The translations under genes were made by a program, and so were the position numbers. A stretch of 64,000 bases of DNA, from NCBI GenBank assembly GCA_009667805.1, contig CM019063.1, positions 355,532,942 to 355,596,941 on the forward strand. The letters run 5' to 3'. The notes beneath the pieces were generated by a model. It saw only the letters and a program-made list of their open reading frames with translations. It searched no databases and had not been told where the DNA came from. This document shows, piece by piece, positions 1 to 12,461 of this stretch; the first letter of the stretch is position 1, and every line of letters begins with the position of its first letter. This DNA comes from Leptobrachium leishanense. Lineage: Eukaryota; Chordata; Amphibia; Anura; Megophryidae.

Positions 1-1
1 C

Positions 2-1225
2 CCTATAGAACGAGCCATAATAGAGGAAGGAAAATATAAACACACTACCCTTAAAAAGAAATCCAAGTTCTACCCCAGACATATGATATCTAAAGAGATG
101 GAAACTTTTGATTTGATGATATTATCTGAAATTAGAAAGGAAGAGAAAAAGAATAAACTAGTAAGAAGGAATAACATCACAAAGGAAGAAACACAAGCAT
201 TAAACTCCCTGTGTAAGAATAAGCAGTTAGTCATTAAACCTGCGGATAAGGGAGGTGGAGTAGTAGTTCTCAGTAAAGACAAATATGAAAGAGAGGTTTT
301 AAGGCTGTTAGGAGATACAGATACTTATAAATGTCTGAAGGGAGATCCCACGATATCAATTACTTCCAAATTCTCAGAATATCTAGATAAAGGAAAAGAA
401 TTGGATATTCTAACAGAAGAAGAATATCAGTATTTATATGTACAACATCCAAAGATTCCTGTCTTCTACTGCTTACCCAAAGTTCATAAAGATCGAGAGA
501 ACCCCCCTGGACGACCTATAGTCTCTGGAATAGGGTCAATCTTTTCCAACCTATCAGAATATTTAGATCATCTACTACAACCCCTAGTTGTTTCAACCCG
601 ATCCAATGTTAAAGACACTACGGCCATTATTAAAACATTAGAAAATATAACTTGGGAAGATAATTTCCAACTGGTCACCTGTGATGTTAATTCACTGTAT
701 ACTATAATCCCACACCAACTAGGATGCGAAGCTGCACAATACTTCCTGAGAGAGATGGGCCAGTATGAGGTGGAACAAGTAGATTTTGTGATTGAGGGTA
801 TTAGACTAATACTGGAAAATAATTATTTTTGGTATGACCATAAATTCTATTTACAGCTGACTGGAAAAGCTATGGGGACCAGGTTTGCCCCCAGTTATGC
901 CAATCTGTTCATGGCATACTGGGAGCACCAGATGGTATGGACGGGGCATTGCTGGGGGCAACACCTGGTCCTATATAAAAGATATATCGATGATGTTATA
1001 ATTATCTGGAAAGCAGACGAATATGCCTTAAAAGAGTTTGCAACATATCTTAACACTAATCAATGGGGGATCAAATTAGATTTTAAGATCCGTAATATAG
1101 AGGTGGAATACCTTGATTTGAACATCTACATTGAAGATGGAACTATGAAGACTAGAACGCACTTCAAGGATGTGAACGTCAATAGTTATATCGGCTTAGA
1201 AAGTGATCATTTTCCCCATGGTTAA
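2..1225 (+). pseudogene. Penelope-like element reverse transcriptase (5' part off window)
   Basis: Penelope-like elements (PLEs) copy themselves with an RT related to telomerase and cut target DNA with a GIY-YIG nuclease. The frame is already open at the left edge, so the true start lies outside the window; the first Met inside is at 83. Visible blocks: VIKPADKGGGVVVLSKD (nucleotide-binding region typical of PLE RT), FYCLPKVHK, GRPIVSG, CDVNSLYTIIPH, GTRFAPSYANLFMAYWE and the catalytic YIDD in YKRYIDDVIIIW. The frame stops at 1225. Sequence after 1247 continues the family pattern in another frame (MTRLRRNCTDIQEF), so a frameshift separates RT from the downstream endonuclease. Family membership is clear; the copy is dead. 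Confidence 0.93.
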
Positions 1226-1557
1226 AAACTGTTCCCAGAGGACAAATGACTCGTCTTCGTAGAAATTGCACGGATATTCAGGAATTTCAAAAACAGTCCA
1301 ATAAACTTATGGATGACTTTGTCGAGAAGGGCTATACGAGGATAGCATTAGAACATAGTTACATAGTTAGTTACATAATTATATAGGCTGAAAAAAGACA
1401 TGTGTCCATCGGGTTCAGCCTCTCCCACATAACCTACTGCTGTTGATCCAAAAGAAGGCAAAAACATACAAGGGAACAAATCTACAACTCAGATAGAAGT
1501 ATGCTATTAAACTATAAAGTTAAAGATTAAACCGATAGAATTGAACTTCCATTTGTC

Positions 1558-2211
1558 ATGGACTACAATATCGGAAATAGGAACATCAAACGATATATTC
1601 AGAAATATTGGCCAATACTAAAAGAAGATCCTATACTCAGGGATATTCTGCCAACACAACCTCGTGTCATATACAGAGTTGGAGGTAGTTTAAGACAGAA
1701 ATTAGTTAAAAATCATTTATGGGAACAAAAAACACAGACAAATTGGTTTGGACTCACTTCTGGATTTTATGGTTGGGGAGACTGTATCAGTTGTAGAAAA
1801 TCGCATAATAAGAAGAGGCATATCACTACATTCTGTGTTGGTCAAAACAACTATAAAATTAAAGATAAATTAACTTGTTTCTCCAAATATCTGATTTATG
1901 TGCAAAGATGCCCTTGCAATAAATATTATGTAGGAAAAACCACACGGGCATTACAGGTCCGGGTGAATGAGCACATCAATAATATCAATAGAAGCTATGA
2001 AAAACACTGTGTCTCTAATCATTTCAAACGCAAACATAATAATAACCCAATAGGTTTAGAATTTTTCGGCATTGAGAAAATAACTGAAAACTGGAGAGGA
2101 GAAGATCTTGATTTAAAATTGGCAAAAACTGAAATGAAATGGATCTACAAACTAAACACTCTTGAACCAAATTGCCTAAATGCCGATTTTGAGATTTGTC
2201 ATTTCCTTTAA
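1558..2211 (+). pseudogene. GIY-YIG endonuclease domain of the same PLE
   Basis: C-terminal half of the PLE polyprotein, in a different frame from the RT. The core reads YLIYVQRCPCNKYYVGKTTR, with the GIY (IYV) and YIG (YVG) strands in the expected spacing and a Cys-rich linker (CPC) typical of PLE nucleases. It is followed by the Arg (LQVRVNEH) and a Glu-containing C-terminal segment. An upstream CISCRK-type Cys pair (residues ~76-79) fits the linker between RT and nuclease. The C-terminus EPNCLNADFEI is a common PLE ending. The ORF stops naturally at 2211; the loss is in the joint with the RT (1226-1557), which contains stops in all frames. Confidence 0.92.
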
Positions 2212-3355
2212 TAACACCAAATTTATTAATAGTTTGGTTATTTTTTTTTATATATTAATTATATTTATCACATCGTTTGGGTCTGATATTGGGATTATCT
2301 GACCCATTTCCTTTCTTATATGACACCCAAATAGTCCAGTATTACATGGTTTAATTCAAGCAGTATATGTTTTTCAATTAGCCAAAATTTATATAGTCAA
2401 ACGGTCTTGCCAATTAAATTACGGATATCCTGCTAACTAATAGTTAACTGACTGCTTAGATCTTATATGCGTTCCCTACTAAAGTTAGTAATTTTTTGTT
2501 ATTGGGTTGTTTCCAGCGTCATTTGTAATCATATAAAGGAAGGATGCATGAAATGAAGACCCATTATAGCACAGAAGAAATCGGAAGCCCCATTTGAAAG
2601 AAATAACTCATTGGAACGCACTTTGGAACGCAACTGAAAACCAGAACGCACGACGGAATTGCAGTTGAAACGCATAAGCGATTGAGAACTGCAGGTGCTC
2701 ATTACCAACCGTCATAAAGCGGCTATCTAATGGATGATTATGAACGTTTTTATTTTACAGGACTGAGGAAGCCTACAGACTGTGTAGGCGAAACGCGTCT
2801 CTATTGTTTTATACTGTATTTTTAGAATAAATTTATCGCCAATTCTGCAACAAGATTTCCAGCCTGAGAATTGCTTATTGGTCCATTGCATGTTTACCTA
2901 CTGAGCCACTATTCCAAGAGGCTCTTGAGATCGTGAGTACCCACTTGTTACTTTATATTCTGAGAACGCTGATATCTGCGCAATGGAGGTTTCTTCTCTC
3001 TCTTCTAAGTTTTAAAAGAAGTCATTTATGGTCGTACCCACCGCTGATTCAACTGTGAATAACTCTGAAAATTCGACTTGACACAAGGGGTGTGACCCCC
3101 CAGAGTGGTCAAAAGGCGCTGTCATCTGAGCCTATAGGGCTCCACCTTTGTGAGTTCTTAGCGTATACTATCCACAATTGTTTTTCATTTTTTCATGTGT
3201 TCATACAAACGATATTGCACCATGGAGCTGTTTATATTTTCCACCACTAGGTTCCATCAACTATGATTCTTATACCAAGAATATGCAGTCTCATTGCGGA
3301 AAATTTCCACTTTAAAGTTAAGTGCGCTCACACTGGGTCTAGTACCCATCTTTTC
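2212..3355 (+). mobile_element. PLE 3' non-coding region
   Basis: No gene here. The stretch follows the PLE stop and carries a GCGAAACGCGTC motif (2789-2799) inside a hammerhead-like fold. Such motifs lie in the pseudo-LTR region of amphibian PLEs. The right boundary is uncertain: LTR-like sequence matching two other LTRs in the window begins near 3356. Confidence 0.6.
2755..2812 (+). ncRNA. hammerhead ribozyme-like motif in PLE
   Basis: The core CTGAGGA (2763-2769) fits CUGANGA. Stem II pairs GCCTAC (2771-2776) with GTAGGC (2784-2789), followed by GAAA (2790-2793). A self-complementary ACGCGT (2793-2798) forms a minimal stem III ending in GTC (2797-2799), the expected cleavage triplet. Stem I can pair GGA (2760-2762) with TCT after the triplet. 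One extra A (2770) lies between the core and stem II compared with the canonical fold, so activity is not assured. PLEs are known to carry minimal type I hammerheads that work best as dimers. Confidence 0.5.
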
Positions 3356-3500
3356 TTGCTTTATATATGCCAGTTTATTTGAGACCAGTAAACTATTTAA
3401 CTTATAAAATCCACAACAGTGCTGGTGTATATTTATTCCCTAGTGCGGGGAGACTGACCCGAGGTTAAATTCAGCGGCTCCTCCGGGAGTGAGTGCTACA
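3356..3500 (+). mobile_element. 3' part of an LTR (PNMA-like Ty3/Gypsy element)
   Basis: The sequence up to GAGTGCTACA matches the 3' ends of the LTRs at 29461-30438 and 40957-43903, including CAGTGCTGGTGTATATTT and GGCTCCTCCGGGAG. It ends in CA immediately before a primer-binding site, so it is the inner end of a 5' LTR. The left part of this LTR is missing; PLE sequence abuts it. Confidence 0.85.
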
Positions 3501-3502
3501 CG

Positions 3503-3520
3503 TGGGGGCTCGTCCAGGAT
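3503..3520 (+). promoter_or_regulatory. Primer-binding site, tRNA-Pro type
   Basis: TGGGGGCTCGTCCAGGAT sits two bases after the LTR end. It differs at one position from the tRNA-Pro primer-binding site familiar from murine leukaemia virus. Position and sequence both support minus-strand priming by tRNA-Pro. Confidence 0.88.
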
Positions 3521-3556
3521 CCAGTCTCTGGAAAAACCGCATTTAAAGGGTTAAAT

Positions 3557-5250
3557 ATGGATCCAGACACTGCTGCCAAATGGTGTGAGGAGCAAAGTAG
3601 TCAGATAGAATTATGCATAGTCATGGATATTCCTGCAGACACTTGGGCCGAAGGTCAGATTCGCCGGGCCGTGGCCGAGCTGACACCAGATCATTGGGGG
3701 TTAATCCTGGACATTAAAGCGAACCCAGATACCTCTCACACGTATGTTCTTTTTGAGTGGAGAAAGGGTGTTCCAGTGTGTTTTCAGGGCGCGAGTGTGA
3801 AGCTGACCGACGAGGTGGAAGTTCAACTGATTCAGCCAAGTGCGCCACGTGGCGATCCCACGAGTGTTCCCACGCCAGTCCGCTGGCCATGATCGGGCCT
3901 GAATTTATAGTGGCTATTGGAGATTTGCTGGCTAAATGTCAAAGAACAAGCCCTCCGCACACTAACTTTGGCTATCGATGGTTGAGAAATTTTACAGGAA
4001 ACGTACCAACTCCGGTGGGAGAAGAAACCTTCGAGCAATGGGTGGAACAGGCGATGCAGGCTCTGGATGAGTGGGACATCCCTGAAGCGCAGAAGAAGCA
4101 AAGAATTACTGAGAGCTTAAAGGGACCTGCGTCAGAGGCTGTCATAAACCTAAAATTGAGTAAACAAGACTGCACCGCTTTAGATTACCTAAACGTACTA
4201 CAGGAAGTCTTTGGGGCGAACGGAAAAGGCTGCGGAACTCGTGTACCAGTATGAACATACTTACCAGCGGAAAGGTGAGAAGATGACTGAATATATGAGG
4301 CGCCTAGATAAGATTCTGCACCAGATACTTCTTAAGAAAGGGGCCGAACCAGCCGAAATAGATAAAATCCGAATGCAGCAGATCTTGAGGGGCGCTCAAC
4401 CTCTAGATCCTGTGATGCTACAGTTGAGAACCAGAGAAGGTAACCGAGAATTGAAATACCTGGAACTGATCTGAGCTGTCAGAGAGGAAGAGGCTCTACT
4501 TGAAGAAAAATCCTTTAGGAGAGAAGAAAGAGCTTACGCACAACCTGTGAGGCATAACGAATGTTTGCAAGCAGAAGATGATTCGTTAGACACCTATGGA
4601 TCCGAAGTGGACGAACAGGAGCATCTGGTCGTTCCGAAATCCACAGAGAATGCTGCAAAAGAGCAAATTATTCCTACATATAGTGAAATCCACAAAACTG
4701 TTAAAGTGCAAGAAGCTCAAGCTGAATTGCAACAGGCGCATACGGACCTCTGCCGAGTACCTTTGAAGGTGGCAGAGACACAGACCGATATGCAGAAGTT
4801 CCTTACTGATATGTGAACAACTGGAGTTGCTGTGGCGTCTGGCCAGGGTCCTTCAACCGAATCACCACAAGCAAGTGCGTCTCCGTCTTCAAAGAAGAGA
4901 TGTTTCAGTTGTGGGGAAATGGGTCATTTCCGAACGCAATGCAAAAGTCAAAAGCCTGAAGGAAATAGGGTACAAGAGTTCCTAAAAGCCTTGGAAGGGC
5001 TGCTATCTACCTCACCAGCGGGAAACGCCATAGGGCCCAAGTGAAGGAGCAAACTATGTGCCCAATGGTTAAAAACCGCTCCAGAAATCAAGCCAGGACT
5101 GAAAGGCCGAGAGGGCCCAGAGTTTTGCCAACTGCTGAGCCTACCAGGACTGAAAGAGTTAGCATCCGGTCCTACATCATGGGGAAGCAACGCACACCCA
5201 AAACCTACACGGGCCAAGAAGAAGGCCAGGGTACAGCAAACGGGGTCTAA
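3557..5250 (+). pseudogene. Gag of a Ty3/Gypsy element, PNMA-like
   Basis: Gag packages element RNA. The N-terminal block MDPDTAAKWCEEQ...FEWRKG (from 3557) resembles the start of PNMA proteins. The capsid block (about 3990-4250) has YRWLRNFTGNVPTPVGEE, FEQWVEQAMQALDEW and the GPA motif (LKGPASEAV), the PNMA/Gypsy capsid pattern. A CCHC zinc knuckle, CFSCGEMGHFRTQC, lies near 4900-4941. The frame shifts near 3860 and again near 4215, and there are stops at 4472 and 4814, so the copy is dead. PNMA genes of mammals derive from this kind of element; here the LTR, primer site and protease show it is the transposon, not a domesticated gene. The region 5041-5250 is a less certain extension. Confidence 0.85.
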
Positions 5251-5290
5251 ACTTAATGCTACTACGACAAAGTATCCTGACCAGCTGATT

Positions 5291-5396
5291 GGTATAGACT
5301 CCCTCTACTTGGATTGGAACGATGGGAGAAGGACCTAAGCTCTGTTGGACTCAGGGGCTCAAGTGACATTGATCTACCGAGACTTCTATGAGAAGC
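5291..5396 (+). pseudogene. Start of aspartic protease, cut off by satellite
   Basis: In the main gag frame, LLDSGAQVTLIYRDFYEK carries the retropepsin active site (DSG) at about 5341-5393. A stop codon (TAA, 5336-5338) sits directly before it. From about 5394 the sequence turns into the CACTCCCAGCCAG array, so RT, RNase H and integrase of this element are absent. Confidence 0.8.
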
Positions 5397-8300
5397 ACAC
5401 ACATTCACTCCCAGCCAGCCAGTAGACACATTCACTCCCAGCCAGCGCACACCACTCCCAGCCAGCTCTCACACACTCCCAGCCAGCTCTCACACACTCC
5501 CAGCCAGCACACACACATCACTCTCAGCCAGCGTTCACACTCTCAGCCAGCACACACATCACTCCCAGCCAGCTCTCACACACTCCCAGCCAGCTCTCAC
5601 ACACTCCCAGCCAGCACACACACACACTCCCAGCCAGCACACACACACACTTCCAGCCAGCACACACCACTCCCATCCAGCACACACACACCACTCCCAG
5701 CCAGCCAGCAGACACATTCACTCTCAGCCAGGTTACACACATCACTCCCAGCCAGGACACACACATCACTCCCAGCCAGCTTTCACACTCCCAGCCAGCT
5801 CTCACACACTCCCAGTCAGCTCTCACACACTCCCAGTCAGCTCTCACACACTCCCAGCCAGCTTTCACACTCTCAGCCAGCATACACCACTCCCAGCCAG
5901 CTCTCACACTCCCAGCCAGCTCACACACTCCCAGCCAGCTCACACACATCACTCCCAGCCAGCACACACCACTCTCAGCCAGCTCTCACACACTCCCAGC
6001 CAGCACACACACATCACTCCCAGCCAGAGTTCACATTCACTCCCAGCCAGCGTTCACACCACTCCCAGCCAGCTCTCACACATCACTCCCAGCCAGCAAA
6101 CACACATCACTCCCAGGCAGCAAACACACATCACTCCCAGCCAGCACACACACATCACTCACAGCCAGCCAGACACATTCACTCCCAGCCAGCACACACC
6201 ACTCCCAGCCAACTCTCACACTCCCAGCCAGCACACACATTCACGCTCAGCCAGCTTTCAAACTCTCAGCCAGCATACACCACTCCCAGCCCAGCTCAAA
6301 CACTCCCAGCTAGCACACACCACTCCCAGCCAGCACACACCACTCCCAGCCAGCTCTCACACTCCCAGCCAGCTCTCACACTCCCAGCCAGCACACACAC
6401 ACCACTCCCAGCCAGCACACACCACTTCCAGTAAGCGCAGACCACTCCCAGTCAGCGCAGACCAGTCCCAGTCAGCGCAGACCACTCCCAGTCAGCGCAG
6501 ACCAATCCCAGTCAGCGCAGACCACTCCCAGCCAGCTCTCACACACTCCCAGCCAGCACACACATTCAATCTCAGCCAGCTTTCAAACTCTCAGCCAGCT
6601 TTCAAACTCTCAGCCAGCATACACCACTCCCATCCAGCTCTCACACACTCCCAACTAGCACACACCACTACCAGCCAGCTCTCACACTCCCAGCCAGCAC
6701 ACACATCACTCCCAGCCAGCACACGCACACCACTCCCAGCCAGCGCACACCACTCCCAGCCAGCTCTCATACACTCCCAGCCAGCACACACATTCACTCT
6801 CAGCCAGTTTTCAAACGCTCAGCCAGCATACACCACTCCCAGCCAGCTCTCACACACTCCCAGCCAGCTCTCACACTCCCAGCCAGCACACACACATCAC
6901 TCCCAGTCAGCACACACCACTCCCAGCCAGTACACACCACTCCCAGCCAGCTCTCACACACTCCAGCCAGCTCTCACACACTCCCAGCCAGCTCTCACAC
7001 ACTCCCAGACAGCACACACACATCACTCCCAGCCAGAGTTCACATTCACTCCCAGCCAGCGTTCACACCACTCCCAGCCAGCTCTCACACACTCCCAGCC
7101 AGCTCTCACACACTCCCAGCCAGCAAACACACATCACTCCCAGCCAGCAAACACCATTCCCAGTTAGCACACACACATCACTCCCAGCCAGCACACACAT
7201 ATCACTCCCAGCCAGCCAGCAGACACATTCACTCCCAGCCAGCACACACCACTCCCAGCCAACTCTCACACTCCCAGCCAGCACACACATTCACGCTCAG
7301 CCAGCTTTCAAACGCTCAGCCAGCATACACCACTCCCACCCAGCTCTCACACACTCCCAGCCAGCTCTCACACACTCCCAGCCAGCACACACACATCACT
7401 CCCAGTCAGCACACACCACTCCCAGCCAGTACACACCACTCCCAGCCAGCACACACCACTCCCAGCCAGCTCTCACACACTCCCAGCCAGCATACACACA
7501 TCACTCCCAGCCAGAGTTCACATTCACTCCCAGCCAGCGTTCACACCACTCCCAGCCAGCTCTCACACACTCCCAGCCAGCTCTCACACACTCCCAGCCA
7601 GCAAACACACATCACTCCCAGCCAGCAAACACCATTCCCAGTTAGCACACACACATCACTCCCAGCCAGCACACACACATCACTCCCAGCCAGCCACCAG
7701 ACACATTCACTCCCAGCCAGCACACACCACTCCCAGCCAGCTCTCACACTCCCAGCCAGCACACACATTCACGCTCAGCCAGCTTTCAAACGCTCAGCCA
7801 GCATACACCACTCCCAGCCAGCTCTCACACACTCCCAGCCAGCTCTCACACTCCCAGCCAGCACACACACATCACTCCCAGTCAGCAAACACCATTCCCA
7901 GTTAGCACACACACATCACTCCCAGCCAGCACACACACATCACTCCCAGCCAGCCAGCAGACACATTCACTCCCAGCCAGCACACACCACTCCCAGCCAA
8001 CTCTCACACTCCCAGCCAGCACACACACATTCACGCTCAGCCAGCTTTCAAACGCTCAGCCAGCATACACCACTCCAGCCAGCTCTCACACACTCCCAGC
8101 CAGCTCTCACACACTCCCAGCCAGCACACACACATCACTCCCAGTCAGCACACACACCACTCCCAGCCAGCACACACACCACTCCCAGCCAGCACACACC
8201 ACTCCCAGCCAGCTCTCACACACTCCCAGCCAGCATACACACATCACTCCCAGCCAGAGTTCACATTCACTCCCAGCCAGCGTTCACACACTCCCAGCCA

Positions 8301-10590
8301 GCTCTCACACACTCCCAGCCAGCTCTCACACACACTCCCAGCCAGCAAACACCATTCCCAGTTAGCACACACACATCACTCCCAGCCAGCACACACACAT
8401 CACTCCCAGCCAGCCACCAGACACATTCACTCCCAGCCAGCACACACCACTCCCAGCCAACTCTCACACTCCCAGCCAGCACACACACTCCCAGCCAGCT
8501 CTCACACACTCCCAGCCAACTCTCACACTCCCAGCCAGCTCTCACACACTCCAGCCAGCTCTCACACTCCCAGCCAGCACACACACATCACTCCCAGCCA
8601 GCAACACCATTCCCAGTTAGCACACACACATCACTCCCAGCCAGCACACACACATCACTCCCAGCCAGCCAGCAGACACTTTCACTCCCAGCCAGCACAC
8701 ACCACTCCCAGCCAACTCTCACACTCCCAGCCAGCACACACATTCACGCTCAGCCAGCTTTCAAACGCTCAGCCAGCATACACCACTCCCAGCCAGCTCT
8801 CACACACTCCCAGCCAGCTCTCACACACTCCCAGCCAGCACACACACATCACTCCCAGTCAGCACACACCACTCCCAGCCAGTACACACCACTCCCAGCC
8901 AGCACACACCACTCCCAGCCAGCTCTCACACACTCCCAGCCAGCATACACACATCACTCCCAGCCAGAGTTCACATTCACTCCCAGCCAGCGTTCACACC
9001 ACTCCCAGCCAGCTCTCACACACTCCCAGCCAGCTCTCACACACTCCCAGCCAGCAAACACACATCACTCCCAGCCAGCAAACACCATTCCCAGTTAGCA
9101 CACACACATCACTCCCAGCCAGCACACACACATCACTCCCAGCCAGCCACCAGACACATTCACTCCCAGCCAGCACACACCACTCCCAGCCAACTCTCAC
9201 ACTCCCAGCCAGCACACACATTCACGCTCAGCCAGCTTTCAAACGCTCAGCCAGCATACACCACTCCCAGCCAGCTCTCACACACTCCCAGCCAGCTCTC
9301 ACACTCCCAGCCAGCACACACACATCACTCCCAGTCAGCACACACCACTCCCAGCCAGTACACACCACTCCCAGCCAGCACGCACCACTCCCAGCCAGCT
9401 CTCACACACTCCCAGCCAGCAAACACACAACACTCACAGCCAGCAAACACACATCACTCCCAGCCAGCAAACACCACTCCCAGTTAGCACACACACATCA
9501 CTCCCAGCCAGCACACACACATCACTTCCAGCCAGCCAGCAGACACATTCACTCCCAGCCAGCACACACCACTCCCAGCTAGCACACACCACTCCCAGCC
9601 AACTCTCACACTCCCTGCCAGCACACACATTCACGCTCAGCCAGCTTTCAAACTCTCAGCCAGCATACACCACTCCCAGCCAGCTCTCACACACTCCCAG
9701 CCAGCTAGCACACACCACTCCCAGCCAGCTCTCACACTCCCAGCCAGCTCTCACACTCCCAGCCAGCACACACACACCACTCCCAGCCAGCACACACCAC
9801 TCCCAGCCAGCAAACACACATCACTCCCAGCCAGCACACACACCTCACTTCCAGCCAGCACACACACCACTCCCAGCCAGCTCTCACACACTCCCAGTCA
9901 GCAAACACACATCACTCCCAGCCAGCACACACACATCACTCCCAGCCAGCACACACATCACTCCCAGCCAGCACACACATCACTCCCAGCCAGCCAGCAG
10001 ACACATTCACTCTCAGCCAGCACACACACACCACTCCCAGCAAACACACACCACTCCCAGCACACACACATCACTCCCAGCACACCCACATCACTCCCAG
10101 CCAGCACACATCTCTCCCAGCCAGCTCACACACATCACTCCCAGCCAGCCAGCACACACATCACTCCCAGCCAGCACACACACGTCACTCCCAGCTAGCT
10201 TTCACACACTCACAAATAGCGACACACATCACATCACTCCCAGCCAACACACACCCACCATATCTCTCCCAGCCAGCTCTCTCATACACATCACTCACAG
10301 CCAGCTCTCGCATACACATCAGTCACAGTCAGCTCTCGCATACACATCAGTCACAGCCAGCTTACATACACTCACAGCCACCTCCCACACATCCCTCACA
10401 CATGCAACACACCAAAGCTAGCTCACACACACTCACAGCCAGCTAAAACAAATCACAACACTCACATCCAGCTCACACATAATTCATTCAGAGATAGAGC
10501 GCACGCTCACACAATAATAGCTGACACTCGCATGCATCACTCACTGGCAGCTCAAACATACTCAGTCAACTGCCAGGCTGCTCACACACA
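5394..10590. repeat. 5.2-kb CACTCCCAGCCAG minisatellite with higher-order structure
   Basis: The invariant core CACTCCCAGCCAG is separated by short CA-rich spacers (CTCTCACA, CACACACACAT, GTTCACAC and others), giving basic units of about 17-24 bp. Longer blocks recur: the block with CCAGAGTTCACATTCACT appears at about 6018, 7034, 7512, 8251 and 8964. A block with TTCACGCTCAGCCAGCTTTC appears at least six times between 6240 and 9640. A sub-array of GCGCAGACCACTCCCAGTCA lies at 6435-6525. The array decays after 10000 into diverged CACA-rich units. Long open frames inside it are an effect of composition and are not genes. Confidence 0.97.
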
Positions 10591-11019
10591 CTCTTAAGTA
10601 GGGATGAGCTGTTCAGTTCGATCAGTTCGGAGTTCGATTCGAACTTTGGCCGTTCGCAAGTTCGCGAACTTCGAACTTTTTGGCGTGTTCTGTTTGAGTT
10701 TGCGAAAAAACTATTTTTGAAAAGAGTATAAAAAATGCTTAAAAATACAAAAAAATCTAGAAATAAAGAGACTCTTTACTGAAGAATATTGTAAGCAACG
10801 GTTTATTAGATATTGAATTAAAAACTAATGTGTACGTGCAAAGATTCTCACCTCTAAATTACCTGTTTTCTCAAACAGCGTAAACAACAGGTGTTTTTAG
10901 TCTGGTCTAATCAATACATTGTATGTATGTAGACTATACTGAGGGTGTGGTGTCTCCAGATGTATCAAACACCTGTGCTTCTGAGAAGTGTTAATTTCTC
11001 TACTAAATCTTCCTCTGAT

Positions 11020-11770
11020 ATGCTGCATTTCACTGCTGTGTGTTCAGCTCATTTTTACTGCTTTCGCTCATCATGTTTAAACGTGATTTGAAGCCAAATT
11101 TTATTAAATGTCAAAAGACATATTAGATATCGTTCTTTCCGGCAGACTCCGCAGATTAATAATATATAATTTTTAGATGTATATGTCATGTCCTGCCTGT
11201 ATAATATGACAAAAAATGCAATATAAATTGAATTTTTAATAATCTGCAGTGTGTAAAGTGTTTTTTTTTCACATTTTAGCACATGAGCGTTTGCAGGTTA
11301 TGTTTTCTATGGGGTGTGCTTGTACAAAAATTAGAAATGGGGAATCGTTACATTTTGTGAGGGGGAATTACGTGATTTATAGCAAACGCACCCCATAGAA
11401 AAAAATCATTAGTGCAGCATCATTGTTCACTTTATAATTGAAATGTGTACAATATTGCTGCATTAATAAAAATAACACAAAAAAAGACTTTTTTTTTTTT
11501 TTACTTTATACCTGGTCATGTTGGGTATCATTCGAAAGGCCATGTTCAGGCCTTTCGATTGACACCCTCCATGACCCCCTAGCTGCCTAGAGATATCGGG
11601 GTTCAAATGAACCCCCTATCTCCACCAGGGATTCCGGGCAGCTAGGGGTTCCCCGGCTATCTGACATCATCACGCTATGTGTGAGGACGTCAGGCAGTGA
11701 GGGGGGACCCCAGGGGTGGAGCCGCCATCCAAGATGGCGGCCCCCACTGGAGCTAGGCCACACTTCGGCA
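11020..11770. mobile_element. Left arm of a TTAA-type MITE
   Basis: No gene. CATTTCACTGCTG... through CATCATGTTTAAACGTGATT and the long A/T-rich body match the MITEs at 26398-27632 and 45203-46447. The TTAA end itself is degraded here. GCGGCCCCCACTGGAGCTAGG near 11738 is the point where the minisatellite begins in this copy. Confidence 0.7.
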
Positions 11771-11777
11771 CCGCAAG

Positions 11778-12461
11778 GCATCTCTATACACAGCCCCATC
11801 AGCATCTCTATACACAGCATCTCTATACACAGCCTCACAGCATCTCTATACACAGCCCCATCAGCATCTCTATACACAGCATCTCTATACACAGCCTCAC
11901 AGCATCTCTATACACAACCTCACAGCATCTCCTATACACAGCCCCATCAGCATCTCTATACACAGCATCTCTATACACAGCCTCACAGCATCTCTATACA
12001 CAGCCCCATCAGCATCTCTATACACAGCATCTCTATACACAGCCTCACAGCATCTCTATACACAACCTCACAGCATCTCTATACACAACCCCATCAGCAT
12101 CTCTATACACAGCCTCACAGCATCTCTATACATAACCCCATCAGCATCTCTATACACAGCCACACAGCATCTCTATACACAACCCCATCAGCATCTCTAT
12201 ACACAACCCCATCAGCATCTCTATACACAACCCCATCAGCATCTCTATACACAACCCCTTCAGCATCTCTAAACACAGCCTCACAGCATCTCTATACACA
12301 ACCTCACAGCATCTCTATACGCAACCTCACAGCATCTATATACGCAACCTCACAGCATCTCTATACACAGCCTCACAGCATCTCTATACACAACCCCATC
12401 AGCATCTCTATACACAGCATCTCTATACACAGCATCACAGCATCTCTATACACAACCCCAT
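11778..12461. repeat. CAGCATCTCTATACACA minisatellite, left half
   Basis: Units of 17-24 bp with the core CAGCATCTCTATACACA followed by ACCTCA, GCCTCA or CCCCAT variants. The array is interrupted at 12461 by a solo LTR and resumes at 13174 in the same orientation. Confidence 0.95.

Noticed and set aside
5388..6434. 348-codon open frame on the plus strand
   Set aside because: It lies wholly in the CACTCCCAGCCAG array; units without stops give long frames on both strands.
5394..10590. CRISPR-like array
   Set aside because: Repeats are contiguous variants with CA-rich joins, not identical repeats with unique spacers, and the context is eukaryotic.
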